Positions 20,007 to 28,094 are shown, numbered from the stretch's first letter. The stretch: DNA of 64,000 nucleotides from Pseudomonas taeanensis MS-3 (GCF_000498575.2 NZ_AWSQ01000001.1:973914-1037913); one strand, 5' to 3'. Numbers and translations are program-made. The notes: generated by a model from the sequence alone, not told the origin.

Positions 20007-20026
20007 CACTGTTCCCTCGTACAGGT
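20007..20026. promoter_or_regulatory. lux-box-like element upstream of the aldo/keto reductase
   Basis: CACTGTTCCCTCGTACAGGT shows the CTG-N10-CAG core with five of ten dyad positions matching, about 107 bases before the aldo/keto reductase ATG. It has the same core as the element before the synthase gene. Confidence 0.35.
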
Positions 20027-20110
20027 AGGCAGGAGTCAAAGACGCAGGGCGTTATCCTCCGACCGGGCACTTGGGCTCAGTAATCCGGGTAGAGCGGCAG
20101 AGGGAAGTTG

Positions 20111-20134
20111 CCACGGCGTCCGAGGACGCCGTGG
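20111..20134 (-). terminator. Hairpin after the HAD gene, terminator-like
   Basis: Perfect 10-bp arms CCACGGCGTC and GACGCCGTGG with loop CGAG, 15 bases past the HAD stop. The following bases on the minus strand are only weakly T-rich, so termination may be partial. Confidence 0.55.
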
Positions 20135-20148
20135 CGATGCGCGGCTGC

Positions 20149-20832
20149 TCAGGCAGCTTCGATGATCGGCCAGCGCCGTTGCTGACAGATGCTGCGCAGG
20201 GTGTCGTCTGGGTTGACGGTGGTGGGGTTACCCACGCTTTCCAACATGGGAATGTCAGAAATATCGTCGCCATAGGCGTAGCAGTCGGCCGTGTCGATGG
20301 GGTGCTCAAGTGCGTAGGCGAGAATGCCTGCGGCTTTACCCTGGCCTATGGTGGGCAAGCCGGTGAGCTCACCGGTGTAGCAGCCCTGTTGCACCGCGAG
20401 TGGAGCGGCGATTAGGTCGTCGATGCCCAGCTCATCGGCCAGAGGCTGAAGGATCGCGCGAAACGAGCCGGACACCAGCACTATGCGCACCCCTTGTTGC
20501 TGATGGCGGCGGATCTCCTCCAGCATGCGTGGGTAAAACAAGTCCTTGCGGCTGCGCACCAGGCGATACCACTGCTGCCCGAGACGCGCTACCAGCTCGA
20601 CATCCAGGCCTGCGTAGAGGCTGTAATAGAAACGGTTGATCGCTTCGCGCGGCGCGTCTTCGGCGATCATTTGTTGCAGCTGGGCCCGATACGCCTTGAC
20701 CCGCTCGGACTCGCCGATGCGTAGCTCGTCGATCAGAAACTCGAGAAAGCTGAACATGCTCTTGATGCTGATCAGGGTGCCATCGACATCGAAAAAGGCG
20801 CAGCTGCGTGCGACTTCAGGCCCGCTTTTCAT
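20149..20832 (-). CDS. HAD-IB family phosphatase
   Basis: 227 aa from ATG 20832, which has GGAGG six bases upstream; the open frame reaches 20847. The nucleophile motif FFDVDGTL (Asp15, Asp17), LVSGSF (motif II), and YGDDISDIPML (motif IV, Mg2+-binding aspartates) identify a SerB-like HAD phosphatase of the IB subgroup. It overlaps the AfsA-type gene by 17 bases. In gamma-butyrolactone synthesis the AfsA product keeps a phosphate from dihydroxyacetone phosphate that must be removed, so a coupled phosphatase fits well. Its substrate is inferred from this pairing. Confidence 0.85.
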   Translation of the reverse strand: MKSGPEVARSCAFFDVDGTLISIKSMFSFLEFLIDELRIGESERVKAYRAQLQQMIAEDAPREAINRFYYSLYAGLDVELVARLGQQWYRLVRSRKDLFYPRMLEEIRRHQQQGVRIVLVSGSFRAILQPLADELGIDDLIAAPLAVQQGCYTGELTGLPTIGQGKAAGILAYALEHPIDTADCYAYGDDISDIPMLESVGNPTTVNPDDTLRSICQQRRWPIIEAA

Positions 20833-21562
20833 GCTGCGCCTCCGCATAGAGCTCGTGTTGCAGTGCCGTTACGGCCATGCCCTCTTCCTTGGTGCTGATA
20901 AAACTGTCGTGGTAAGTGGAGAAGCGGGTTTTCACCACGCAGCAGATCTTCTCGTTCTGGATCACCGACATGCGCACCTGGAAGCGATGAGTGTTGCGTT
21001 TGCCCGGTTCATGCTCCTCCACTTCATAGAGGATGCTGATCGGCAAGGGAAAGACAAACTGCAGGTATTCGCTGTCCATCTGGTTGATGACGAAGTAACT
21101 GCTGGCGGGGTCGTCCTTGAGGTAGAACTCTTCGGTAACCGCGAGAAACGCCTGGCGGGTAGCTTCCAGCAAGACCATGCCCTGGATGTGTTGACCGGTC
21201 ATATGGTCACTGAGGTCTGCGCATTCATCGTCGAGCCATACGTCCAGAAGAAAACTGCTGGGGCCGACGCGGCGCGGCATGCTGATCATGCTGTTGCGTG
21301 GGTCGTGTTTATGGGCGTGACTACGGCCCGCTTTTTCCGGGCGATTGAATGCCAGCAGTGGACGTTTTCTCTCGCTTTCAGCCAACTTGATCAGGTTTTC
21401 CAGGCGACTGGGCGATACCCCCTGGCCCAGCAGTAAGCGCACATTGTGATCGACCTGATTCTGCGCGAGCAGCGTTTCGGCGGCACTGATGGTCAGCACC
21501 TGCTGGTTTCCGGCGAACTGTTCGAAGCGGTCCCCAACGATAACCATTCTGTTAACCGACAT
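20816..21562 (-). CDS. AfsA-type hotdog protein (A-factor/gamma-butyrolactone biosynthesis family)
   Basis: 248 aa. Residues 119-137 (DHMTGQHIQGMVLLEATRQ) carry the hallmark of AfsA hotdog repeats: His near a GQH turn and the EATRQ helix. The second half (LQFVFPLPISILYEVEE, THRFQVRMSVIQ) forms the rest of the fold. Streptomyces AfsA has two repeats in about 300 residues; only one is obvious here. AfsA joins a beta-ketoacyl chain to dihydroxyacetone phosphate, the committed step to gamma-butyrolactone signals. GAGGGA is about eight bases before the ATG. It overlaps the HAD phosphatase and starts the minus-strand array. Family assignment is good; the product is not known. Confidence 0.75.
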   Translation of the reverse strand: MSVNRMVIVGDRFEQFAGNQQVLTISAAETLLAQNQVDHNVRLLLGQGVSPSRLENLIKLAESERKRPLLAFNRPEKAGRSHAHKHDPRNSMISMPRRVGPSSFLLDVWLDDECADLSDHMTGQHIQGMVLLEATRQAFLAVTEEFYLKDDPASSYFVINQMDSEYLQFVFPLPISILYEVEEHEPGKRNTHRFQVRMSVIQNEKICCVVKTRFSTYHDSFISTKEEGMAVTALQHELYAEAQHEKRA

Positions 21563-21777
21563 AGCTCAATCCCTCGAGGGCATCGCCCAAGCAATATTCT
21601 GTTTAACCGTCAGTGGTATGGCAGTCAGTGCGACGCAGGCGCTTTGCCGGTCTCGTTTGTGGTCTTGAGACGGGCTGGAAGCGCGTGCGGTTAGGCGCGG
21701 CAGTACGCTTTAACTAACGATCACTAAATTAATTGCTCGAGGTGGGGCTGTACATTGCAGGGTATTTCAGGACCTAA

Positions 21778-21797
21778 CGCCTGCCGGGCGGCAGGCG
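21778..21797 (-). terminator. Hairpin after the TetR gene
   Basis: Perfect CGCCTGCC-GGGC-GGCAGGCG stem-loop just past the TetR stop. It lacks a clean T run on the minus strand, so it is a possible weak terminator between this gene and the AfsA gene. Confidence 0.45.
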
Positions 21798-21802
21798 AGG
21801 TT

Positions 21803-22432
21803 TCAGGCCGCAGAGGTGGGCCAGAGGCTGAGGGCTTGTTCGGCAATCTCGGTGAGGGCGGTTTGATTCGCACCATCGCGGGCCTGCACGGCCATGCCTT
21901 GGATGACCGCTGAATAGAAACGGGCCATGGCCGCCGGTTGGCTGCTAGCAGGCAATTCGCCGAGCGCCTGGGCCTGATCGAAGCGCAGGGCGAGCACCTC
22001 GCGGGTACGGGTGCGCAGGTCGGCGAGTTCCTGGGCGAGTGGCTGATGCGCACTGGCGCTGGCCACCAGACCGGTGGCGATCATGCAGCCGGGAGGGTGG
22101 CTGCCGCTGGCGAACTCGCGTGCTGCGTCCAGCAGTACGCGACGCGCAAAGCCTTGGCCGCTCGGTTCTTCTTCGAGGGCACGGGCAACGAAATTGCCCG
22201 GTCCCTGCAGATATAAGCGCAGGGCCTCGAGAAACAATTGCTCTTTGGAGCCGAATGCGGCGTATAGGCTGGGTGGGGCGATACCCAATGCGTCGACCAG
22301 TTCGGCAATCGAGGTGCCTTCGTAGCCATGGCTCCAGAACAAAGTCAGGGCTTTGTGCAGGGCCTGCTCCCGGTCGAACTGTCGCGGGCGTCCACGCTTG
22401 GGCGGTGGGGGGGTATTTTTCATGGAGTTCAT
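21803..22432 (-). CDS. TetR/AcrR-family transcriptional regulator
   Basis: 209 aa; MKNTPPPPKRGRP three codons in is an alternative start. The DNA-binding helix-turn-helix covers residues about 20-65 (REQALHKALTLFWSHGYEGTSIAELVDALG...SLYAAFGSKEQLFLEALRLY). The C-terminal ligand domain has GCMIATGLVASA, typical of the YxaF/LmrA-like subgroup. The gene is on the same strand as its neighbours and has its own near-perfect palindrome 35 bases upstream, which points to autoregulation. The closest possible targets are the EthD-domain protein and quinone oxidoreductase upstream, or the AfsA cluster downstream. Confidence 0.9.
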   Translation of the reverse strand: MNSMKNTPPPPKRGRPRQFDREQALHKALTLFWSHGYEGTSIAELVDALGIAPPSLYAAFGSKEQLFLEALRLYLQGPGNFVARALEEEPSGQGFARRVLLDAAREFASGSHPPGCMIATGLVASASAHQPLAQELADLRTRTREVLALRFDQAQALGELPASSQPAAMARFYSAVIQGMAVQARDGANQTALTEIAEQALSLWPTSAA

Positions 22433-22466
22433 TGCAATTTCTTGACGGGTGCCACAATGGTAGTCA

Positions 22467-22492
22467 ATTTATTTAGCTATAGATAAATAAAT
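22467..22492. promoter_or_regulatory. Near-perfect 26-bp palindrome, probable TetR operator
   Basis: Twelve of thirteen base pairs match across the dyad, from ATTTATTTA on the left to TAAATAAAT on the right, with CTATAG at the centre. It is AT-only apart from four G/C bases, in a GC-rich region. It is 35 bases upstream of the TetR start, where it would overlap the promoter. Confidence 0.75.
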
Positions 22493-22650
22493 CTAGACCT
22501 GACCTGGCCAGTAATGCGCTTTCAGCTGCGCGGAGCGCTGTGGCTGAAGATTTGGCTGCCGGTTTTCCTGGGAGCACGCTTGATAACCGCGACTCAGAGC
22601 TCAGGCGCAACAGGGCGGGATATCAGGCCAGTAGAGTCTGCAGTGGAACG

Positions 22651-22677
22651 GCCGAGCGGCAATTTAGGCCGCTCGGC
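22651..22677 (-). terminator. Hairpin after the EthD-domain gene
   Basis: Perfect 10-bp arms GCCGAGCGGC and GCCGCTCGGC around a seven-base AT loop, 28 bases past the stop. There is no strong T run after it on the minus strand. Confidence 0.5.
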
Positions 22678-22704
22678 TTGAGAGGGACATACTCGGCGGG
22701 CTGA

Positions 22705-23010
22705 CTAGAGAATCTCGTCGATCTGGATGATCGGTTGCAGATTGGTGTAGCGCGGGATGTCGTTGGCGACCCAGTCGGCATTGGCGGCCATGACGCTCTG
22801 GAACTGTTCGGCCGAGAGAATGTGGGTGTTGAGCAGGCAGTGGAAGGGTGCTGGCGTACCGTCCACCGCCTGTAACCCACGGCGCAGTTCCACGCGCTGA
22901 ACATTGTCGCCGAGCAGTTTGAGGATGTGCGGAATGTGCTGGTTACGGTAGTAGTCGAAATCGAAGTGGCCATCTTCGGCGCGGGGGTAGATCACGGTCA
23001 CGCAGTACAT
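22705..23010 (-). CDS. EthD-domain protein
   Basis: 101 aa from ATG 23010, with GGAGA eight bases upstream. Ferredoxin-like dimeric alpha/beta barrel fold: MYCVTVIYPRAEDGHFDFDYYRNQHIPHILKLLG has the DxxYY...HxP pattern of EthD family members, which are usually small accessory proteins in degradation or redox clusters. It follows the quinone oxidoreductase by about 120 bases on the same strand. Function beyond the fold is not known. Confidence 0.85.
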   Translation of the reverse strand: MYCVTVIYPRAEDGHFDFDYYRNQHIPHILKLLGDNVQRVELRRGLQAVDGTPAPFHCLLNTHILSAEQFQSVMAANADWVANDIPRYTNLQPIIQIDEIL

Positions 23011-23097
23011 GGGCGTCTCCTGTCGATGAATTAAAGAGACAGTATCGACCCGCCCCTGAGGGCTCACCAGTGGCCGAAGGGACAGCTTGCCCGGCGT

Positions 23098-23123
23098 GTC
23101 GAGCCGCCCGTGGACGGCTCGAC
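23098..23123 (-). terminator. Hairpin after the quinone oxidoreductase gene
   Basis: GTCGAGCCG and CGGCTCGAC arms around an eight-base loop, eight bases past the stop of the quinone oxidoreductase. No T run follows, so termination strength is uncertain. Confidence 0.45.
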
Positions 23124-23130
23124 GGTCCGC

Positions 23131-24108
23131 TTAGCGGACTTGCACCACTACCTTGCCGACCGCTTTGCGTTGACCGAGGGCGTTGATCGCCTCGGCGGCC
23201 TGCGCCAGTGGGAACGTTTGGGATACCAAGGGCTTGAGCTGGCCTGCGGCATGCCAGGCGAATAACTGCTGAAAGTTTGCCAGGTTGTCCTGAGGCTGGC
23301 GCTGGGCGAATGAGCCCCAGAATACGCCGACCACGGCTGCGCCCTTGAGCAAGGCCAGATTCACCGGCAGTTCGGGGATGCGCCCGCTGGCGAAGCCTAC
23401 CACCAGCAGCCGACCGTTCCAGGCAATAGCGCGGATGGCCTGATCGAACAGGTCGCCACCGACCGGATCGTAGATCACATCCGCGCCTTGGCCGCCGGTG
23501 AGACGTTTCACCTCGTCCTTGAGGCTCTGTTCGCTGTAGTTGATCAGCTCATCGGCACCTGCGGCCTTGGCCACTTCCAGTTTTTCGGCGCTGCTGGCCG
23601 CGGCGATCACCTTGGCGCCCATGGCCTTGCCAATTTCCACGGCAGCCAGGCCGACCCCACCTGATGCGCCCAGGACCAGCAGGGTCTCGCCTGGCTGCAA
23701 GTTGGCGCGTTGTTTGAGGGCGTGCATCGAGGTGCCGTAGGTCATGCCGAACGCGGCGGCACTGGTGAAGTCCATGCTTGCGGGGATCGGCATGACGTTG
23801 TACCCCGGCACGGCCACTTGTTCGGCGAAGCTGCCCCAGCCGGTCAGGGCCATCACCCGTTCACCGACCTTGACATGGCTGACCTTCTCCCCGACCGCTG
23901 CCACCACGCCGGCCGCCTCGCCACCCGGAGAGAAGGGAAAAGGTGGTTTGAACTGGTATTTGCCCTCGATGATCAGGGTGTCCGGAAAGTTGACTCCGGC
24001 AGCGTGCACGTCGAGAAGGATCTCGTTCTTCTTCGCTTCGGGGCTGGCGGTCTCTTCCAGTACCAGGGTTTCGGCAGGGCCGAAGGCTTTGCACAACACG
24101 GCTTTCAT
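23131..24108 (-). CDS. NADPH:quinone oxidoreductase, MDR family
   Basis: 325 aa from ATG 24108 (MKAVLCKAFGPAETLVLEE); the open frame continues upstream to 24228 without homology. GroES-like domain first, then a Rossmann domain with VLGASGGVGLAAVEIGKAMGA near residue 147. The catalytic-zinc residues are missing, as in QOR-type enzymes. It would reduce quinones or enones with NADPH. It is a distant relative, not a copy, of the MDR enzyme at 14128-15120. It forms a small group with the EthD-domain gene. Confidence 0.9.
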   Translation of the reverse strand: MKAVLCKAFGPAETLVLEETASPEAKKNEILLDVHAAGVNFPDTLIIEGKYQFKPPFPFSPGGEAAGVVAAVGEKVSHVKVGERVMALTGWGSFAEQVAVPGYNVMPIPASMDFTSAAAFGMTYGTSMHALKQRANLQPGETLLVLGASGGVGLAAVEIGKAMGAKVIAAASSAEKLEVAKAAGADELINYSEQSLKDEVKRLTGGQGADVIYDPVGGDLFDQAIRAIAWNGRLLVVGFASGRIPELPVNLALLKGAAVVGVFWGSFAQRQPQDNLANFQQLFAWHAAGQLKPLVSQTFPLAQAAEAINALGQRKAVGKVVVQVR

Positions 24109-24267
24109 CGGCGGATGTCCTCTCGCGGGTATGACCCCGCAGTGTAGGTGGGCGGCGTGGGTGGTCAACGAGCATGGTCGGCCCTGATAGGGCCGTATAA
24201 GCATCGGGCTTGGGTGCGGGCGTGCCAATGGCTATGCTAGCGCTCTCTCTTGTGAGGAACTGCTTAC

Positions 24268-24684
24268 GTGAAAACTTGGATCGCTCTGCTGCTGGCTTTA
24301 TCTATGCCCCTTGCCGCCCTGGCCGAGGAGGATGAACCGAAGGAGGGCGAGCAGGCCGCTACTCAGGTCGCGTACTTCAGTCTGGTGCCGGCGTTGGTCG
24401 GCAACTTCGGCGCTGGGCCCAAACTGAAATTCTACAAGGCCGATATCGCTTTGCGCGTCAGTGGTAGCGAGGCCGAGAGCAAGGTCAGGTACCACGAGCC
24501 GTTGATCCGTAATCAGTTGGTGATGCTCTTCGCCCAGCAGACGGAGGAGGCGTTGAACGCGCCGAATGCCAAGGAAACCTTGCGGCAGGAGGCGCTCAAA
24601 CAAGTGCAGGCCGTGCTCGCTCAGGAAGAGGGCATGCCGTTGGTGGATGATCTGTTGTTCAACAACCTGATCCTGCAGCGCTAG
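24268..24684 (+). CDS. FliL-like exported protein
   Basis: 138 aa, GTG start with TGAGGAAC upstream. A Sec signal peptide (MKTWIALLLALSMPLAALAEE, likely cut after ALA) is followed by an acidic linker and a FliL-like domain (YFSLVPALVGNFGAG...FYKADIALRVSG...VRYHEPLIRNQLVMLFAQQ). FliL proteins stabilise the flagellar stator at the inner membrane; this shorter form, far from any flagellar operon, is a paralogue found in pseudomonads. It converges on a diguanylate cyclase; both end in the same inverted repeat. Confidence 0.85.
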   Translation: MKTWIALLLALSMPLAALAEEDEPKEGEQAATQVAYFSLVPALVGNFGAGPKLKFYKADIALRVSGSEAESKVRYHEPLIRNQLVMLFAQQTEEALNAPNAKETLRQEALKQVQAVLAQEEGMPLVDDLLFNNLILQR

Positions 24685-24742
24685 GAGCCTGTCGGACTTG
24701 GCCGTCCGCAGTAGGGCAGCGTCAAGTCCGACAGGCTCCTAG
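24681..24742. terminator. Perfect 20-bp inverted repeat, bidirectional terminator-like element
   Basis: Arms CTAGGAGCCTGTCGGACTTG (24681-24700) and its exact complement (24723-24742) around a 22-base spacer. Each arm carries the TAG stop of one convergent gene: the FliL-like gene at 24682-24684 and the diguanylate cyclase at 24739-24741. The arm sequence resembles a dispersed Pseudomonas intergenic repeat. Confidence 0.7.
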
Positions 24743-26580
24743 GCTGGGCGCCATACGCAGGTGCGATTGCGCCCCTCATGCTTGGCTTGGTAGAGCGCCT
24801 TGTCGCTATGGGCAATCAAGCTGTCCGGCTGCTCTTGCGCATTGGGGGTGACGCAAGCCAGTCCAATGCTCAGACTCAGGTAGCCGAGCGGACTGGCACC
24901 GTGAGCGATGTGCAGCTCGGCTAATTGCTGGTGCACCTGTGCGGAAACGTGGGCGCCCCCATCCAGATCAGTATTGCTCAGGATGATCGCAAATTCTTCG
25001 CCGCCGTAACGGCAGGCGACGTCGCCTTCGCGTTGCAAGCAATCTTGCAGGACCTGAGCGAGACGACGCAGCGCATCGTCACCGGCCAGATGGCCGAACT
25101 GGTCGTTATAGGCCTTGAAGTGGTCGATATCCAGCATCAACAAGGTCAGTGGTGCTCCCAGGCGGCGTAACCGGCGCCACTCGCTGTCGAGCTGGCTGTC
25201 GAAATAGCGCCGGTTGTACAGGCCCGTCAGGCCGTCCTGCTGGGATAGCTGTTGCAGTTGGGCTTCCAGTTGCAGGCGTTCGATGTTGTCGCGGCTAACC
25301 CCGATCAAATATTCATGGCCGTTGCGGATCACCAGTTGTGCGCTGATTTCCGCCGCTTGCTTGCTGCCATCACGGCGGCGCATCTGTCGTTGGAAAATCG
25401 TCGAAAGGTCGTCTTGATGGGCTTGGCGTACGCCTTCGAGCCAGCCGTTGAAGCCCGGCAGAAGCTGTTCAGGATCGCGCTTGAACAGCTCCTGGAAGGC
25501 TTCGGCGCTGTAACCCAGGCTGCTATAGGTGGCCTGGTTCATGTGCAGGATGTCCCGTGAGTGCGGGTCGATGATGAACAGGCCGTCCTGGCTGGAGTCG
25601 GTCAGATCGAGCACCAGTTGCAAGCGTTCGCGGCTGTCACGCAGTACCTGTTCGACCTGTTCGCGCTGTCCGACTTCTTCGTTCAGCTGCAGGTTGCTGG
25701 TTTGCAGGGCGCTGGCGCGGCGAGCGTTTTCCAGCGCCAGGGCAAGGGCGGCGACCAGCAGCAGGCTGATGGTCAAACTGGCGCCGAGCACGAACTCCGG
25801 GAGCGGCGTAGTCAGCTTCTGCACCAGGCGTTCGCTCGGCTGGAGGCGCAAGGCAAAATTATGGTTGTTCAACAGCTGCAGCGGCACTTGCTGTTGCAGG
25901 CTCTTGAGGGCGTCGGTCTGTTCGCGGCTGTAGATCGGTCTGCCAGATTCCAGCAAATAGGCGCTGAACTCGCTGCTGTCCAGGTTGGCGAGCAGTTCAT
26001 CCATCAACGGCTCGACGCGAAATACCCCTTGGAGGAAACCGTCGAACACCTGTTCATTGAGCGCGTCGCGAACATACAGCGGGGTGTAGAGGATAAAACC
26101 ACGGCCGCCCTGAATCAGGGCGAAGCTATCGGTAAAGCGTGCTTCACCGCTGGCCTTGGCTTGTATGGCCAGGTTGAAGTTGGGATGCGCCGGGGTCAGG
26201 TGGACGCGTTGTGCGGCTTCGTTGCCGTGCAGCGGCTCGATCCAGCGCATGCGCAGGTCGGCGCCGAGCCATTGGATGGCTTGGTAGCTCTTGAAGTGAG
26301 TGAGGGAGAACTGGCTATCGAGTGTCCATTCGTCCCTGGGAATGCGGCCGCGCTGGTTCCACAGTTGGGCGATCCGGCGTAGCCCCTCAACCTGATCATT
26401 CAGGCTGGCCTCGAGCTCGCGTGCCAGGCTGTTGGCCTGATAGCTCACGCGTTCAGCAATGCGCTCCTGTTGTGCAGTCAGCAGCTGTTGCCACAGTAAT
26501 AAACTGGCAATACACAGCGCCAGCAAAAATGCCATGAGTGTCAGGCGAGCTGGCCAGAGGGGCTGGGAGCGCTGTTGCAT
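24739..26580 (-). CDS. Membrane diguanylate cyclase with CHASE, PAS and GGDEF domains
   Basis: 613 aa. A transmembrane segment (about 12-30) and a second (about 262-282) bracket a periplasmic CHASE sensor domain (AIQWLGADLRMRWIEPL...GGRGFILYTPLYVRD). A PAS domain (about 320-430) and a C-terminal GGDEF domain follow. The active site is GGEEF at 526-530, and the product-inhibition site REGD lies exactly five residues before it, so the enzyme should make cyclic di-GMP from two GTP and be feedback-inhibited. It converges with the FliL-like gene. The signal sensed by CHASE is unknown. Confidence 0.93.
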   Translation of the reverse strand: MQQRSQPLWPARLTLMAFLLALCIASLLLWQQLLTAQQERIAERVSYQANSLARELEASLNDQVEGLRRIAQLWNQRGRIPRDEWTLDSQFSLTHFKSYQAIQWLGADLRMRWIEPLHGNEAAQRVHLTPAHPNFNLAIQAKASGEARFTDSFALIQGGRGFILYTPLYVRDALNEQVFDGFLQGVFRVEPLMDELLANLDSSEFSAYLLESGRPIYSREQTDALKSLQQQVPLQLLNNHNFALRLQPSERLVQKLTTPLPEFVLGASLTISLLLVAALALALENARRASALQTSNLQLNEEVGQREQVEQVLRDSRERLQLVLDLTDSSQDGLFIIDPHSRDILHMNQATYSSLGYSAEAFQELFKRDPEQLLPGFNGWLEGVRQAHQDDLSTIFQRQMRRRDGSKQAAEISAQLVIRNGHEYLIGVSRDNIERLQLEAQLQQLSQQDGLTGLYNRRYFDSQLDSEWRRLRRLGAPLTLLMLDIDHFKAYNDQFGHLAGDDALRRLAQVLQDCLQREGDVACRYGGEEFAIILSNTDLDGGAHVSAQVHQQLAELHIAHGASPLGYLSLSIGLACVTPNAQEQPDSLIAHSDKALYQAKHEGRNRTCVWRPA

Positions 26581-26645
26581 AGGCGGGTTCCTGAGGGAGT
26601 TGCCTACCTCATAGCACAGTGCCGGTTCTTAGGGCCAGAGCCGGT

Positions 26646-27095
26646 TCAGCGCATGGCGAGGACCGCGGCCCACTCCTCGGCGCTGACCGGCATCACCGAC
26701 AGGCGGCTGCCTTTGTGCACCAGCGGCAATTCCAGCAAGGCGCTCTGCGCCTTCAGCTCGGCCAACGGGATCAGCTGCTTGAAGGTTTCGACAAACTCTA
26801 CGTCTACCGCGCTCCATGGGTTCTTCGTGGCGCTGGCCTTGGTGTCGAAGTATGGGCTGGCGGGGTCGAGTGCAGCTGGGTCGGGGTAGGCCGTGCGGGC
26901 GACGCGGGCAATCCCGGCAATTCCCGGTTGGGGGCAGCTGGAGTGATAAAAGAACAGCAGATCGCCAGCTTGCATGTTGCGCATGAAATTGCGCGCCTGG
27001 TAGTTACGCACACCGTCCCAGCAGGTCTGGCCGAGACGCTGTAGGTCGTGGATGGACAGTTCATCGGGTTCTGATTTCATTAGCCAATAAGGCAT
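26646..27095 (-). CDS. EVE-domain protein
   Basis: 149 aa from MPYWLMKSEPDELSI, a typical EVE start; the open frame continues to 27146. The EVE (PUA-like) fold is seen in WDGVRNYQARNFMRNMQAGDLLFFYHS and the C-terminal PLVHKGSRLSVMPVSAEEW. Such proteins are thought to bind modified bases in nucleic acid. It lies on the same strand as the diguanylate cyclase upstream of ygfA, in a conserved Pseudomonas neighbourhood. Confidence 0.92.
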   Translation of the reverse strand: MPYWLMKSEPDELSIHDLQRLGQTCWDGVRNYQARNFMRNMQAGDLLFFYHSSCPQPGIAGIARVARTAYPDPAALDPASPYFDTKASATKNPWSAVDVEFVETFKQLIPLAELKAQSALLELPLVHKGSRLSVMPVSAEEWAAVLAMR

Positions 27096-27296
27096 GAACT
27101 TTGCTCCATTAAGCGTGTCCTTGATGCGGGCTGCTAGCCTACTCATGTAGCCGACAACCGTCTGGCGCCAAAAATTGCAGGGTCATATCGGTTGGCGGAC
27201 AATGCCAACCCTTGTGCTAGGCAGTGGCGTACGACCTATAAAAATAACCGACGCCGGTCCACCGTGCGCAGTGTGCCTCGAAGGGGGAGGCATCCA

Positions 27297-27428
27297 ATGA
27301 AACGCAAGCCAGATCTATTGTGGGTATTAGTCATTCTATTCAGCCTGGGCATGGTTACTACGGGTTACACCCAAAGCCAGTGGAGTCAGGAGTATCAGGC
27401 ACCAGTGAGCGTGTCTCAGCAGCGTTGA
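27297..27428 (+). CDS. Small single-pass membrane protein
   Basis: 43 aa. A strong ribosome site (GGGGGAGG, six bases before the ATG) supports the start. MKRKPD gives a basic N terminus, residues 8-25 form one hydrophobic helix (LLWVLVILFSLGMVTTG), and a polar tail of 18 residues (SQWSQEYQAPVSVSQQR) follows. I recognise similar short conserved hypothetical proteins next to ygfA in other pseudomonads. Function unknown. Confidence 0.65.
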   Translation: MKRKPDLLWVLVILFSLGMVTTGYTQSQWSQEYQAPVSVSQQR

Positions 27429-27483
27429 AGGGTTCGGCTGCATTCGCTTAGCGCCACAGGGATCGCAGTGGCGCTGGTCTGCC

Positions 27484-28080
27484 TCAGTACCACGACTTAT
27501 TCGTCACGGTCGCCTTGAGCGGCACATCCCAGCTGGCCAATGCCAGTCGATCGACCTGCTGACACTCATGGGCCAAGCCCACCAGGGTCGGTTTGTGCCA
27601 ATTTTTGCGCATGTCGCGATAACCCAGGCTGCGATCGTAGAAACCACCACCCATTCCCAGGCGTCCGCCGTGTCGGTCGAAGCCGACCAGAGGTAATAGG
27701 ATCAGGTCCAGGGTCCAGATTTTGCGTTGCCGCGCCGGATTGCGTTTGGGTTCGGGAATACGGAAGCGATTCGGCCTCATGGCCTCGTGCCGGTGTACCC
27801 GTTGGAACACCATCTTGCTGTGCGGCCAAGTATTGAGGACCGGCAGGTAAGTGGCTTTGCCGCGGCGCTGGGCTGCGTGTAACAAGGGGCGTGGATCGAT
27901 CTCGCCGTCGCTGGGCAGGTACAGGGCGATATGTTTGGCGCGGCGAAACAACGGGTGCTGGACCAGTTGGCGATACAGCTCTTGCGCAGCCTTGCGCTGT
28001 TCCTGGGGAGCGAGTTCACGGCGCCTCTGGCGCAGCAGGCGGCGGAGTTGCGGGCGGGTCAGTTCGCTGGAGTCGAACAT
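27484..28080 (-). CDS. ygfA: 5-formyltetrahydrofolate cyclo-ligase
   Basis: 198 aa, the family length. It makes 5,10-methenyltetrahydrofolate from folinic acid with ATP. Motifs: RRQRRELAPQEQ at the N terminus, YLPSDGEIDPRPL, and the C-terminal phosphate-binding LLPLVGFDRHGGRLGMGGGFYDRSL. It follows the 6S RNA gene on the same strand, the conserved bacterial order in which 6S RNA and ygfA are often co-transcribed. Confidence 0.95.
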   Translation of the reverse strand: MFDSSELTRPQLRRLLRQRRRELAPQEQRKAAQELYRQLVQHPLFRRAKHIALYLPSDGEIDPRPLLHAAQRRGKATYLPVLNTWPHSKMVFQRVHRHEAMRPNRFRIPEPKRNPARQRKIWTLDLILLPLVGFDRHGGRLGMGGGFYDRSLGYRDMRKNWHKPTLVGLAHECQQVDRLALASWDVPLKATVTNKSWY

Positions 28081-28094
28081 GTTCAGGCGCCAGC

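Noticed and set aside
21599..21613. lux box before the AfsA gene
   Set aside because: CTG and CAG are nine bases apart, not ten, and the flanks do not match.
14128..24108. The two MDR reductases as a gene duplication
   Set aside because: They share only family motifs; the N termini and the NADPH loops differ too much for a recent copy.
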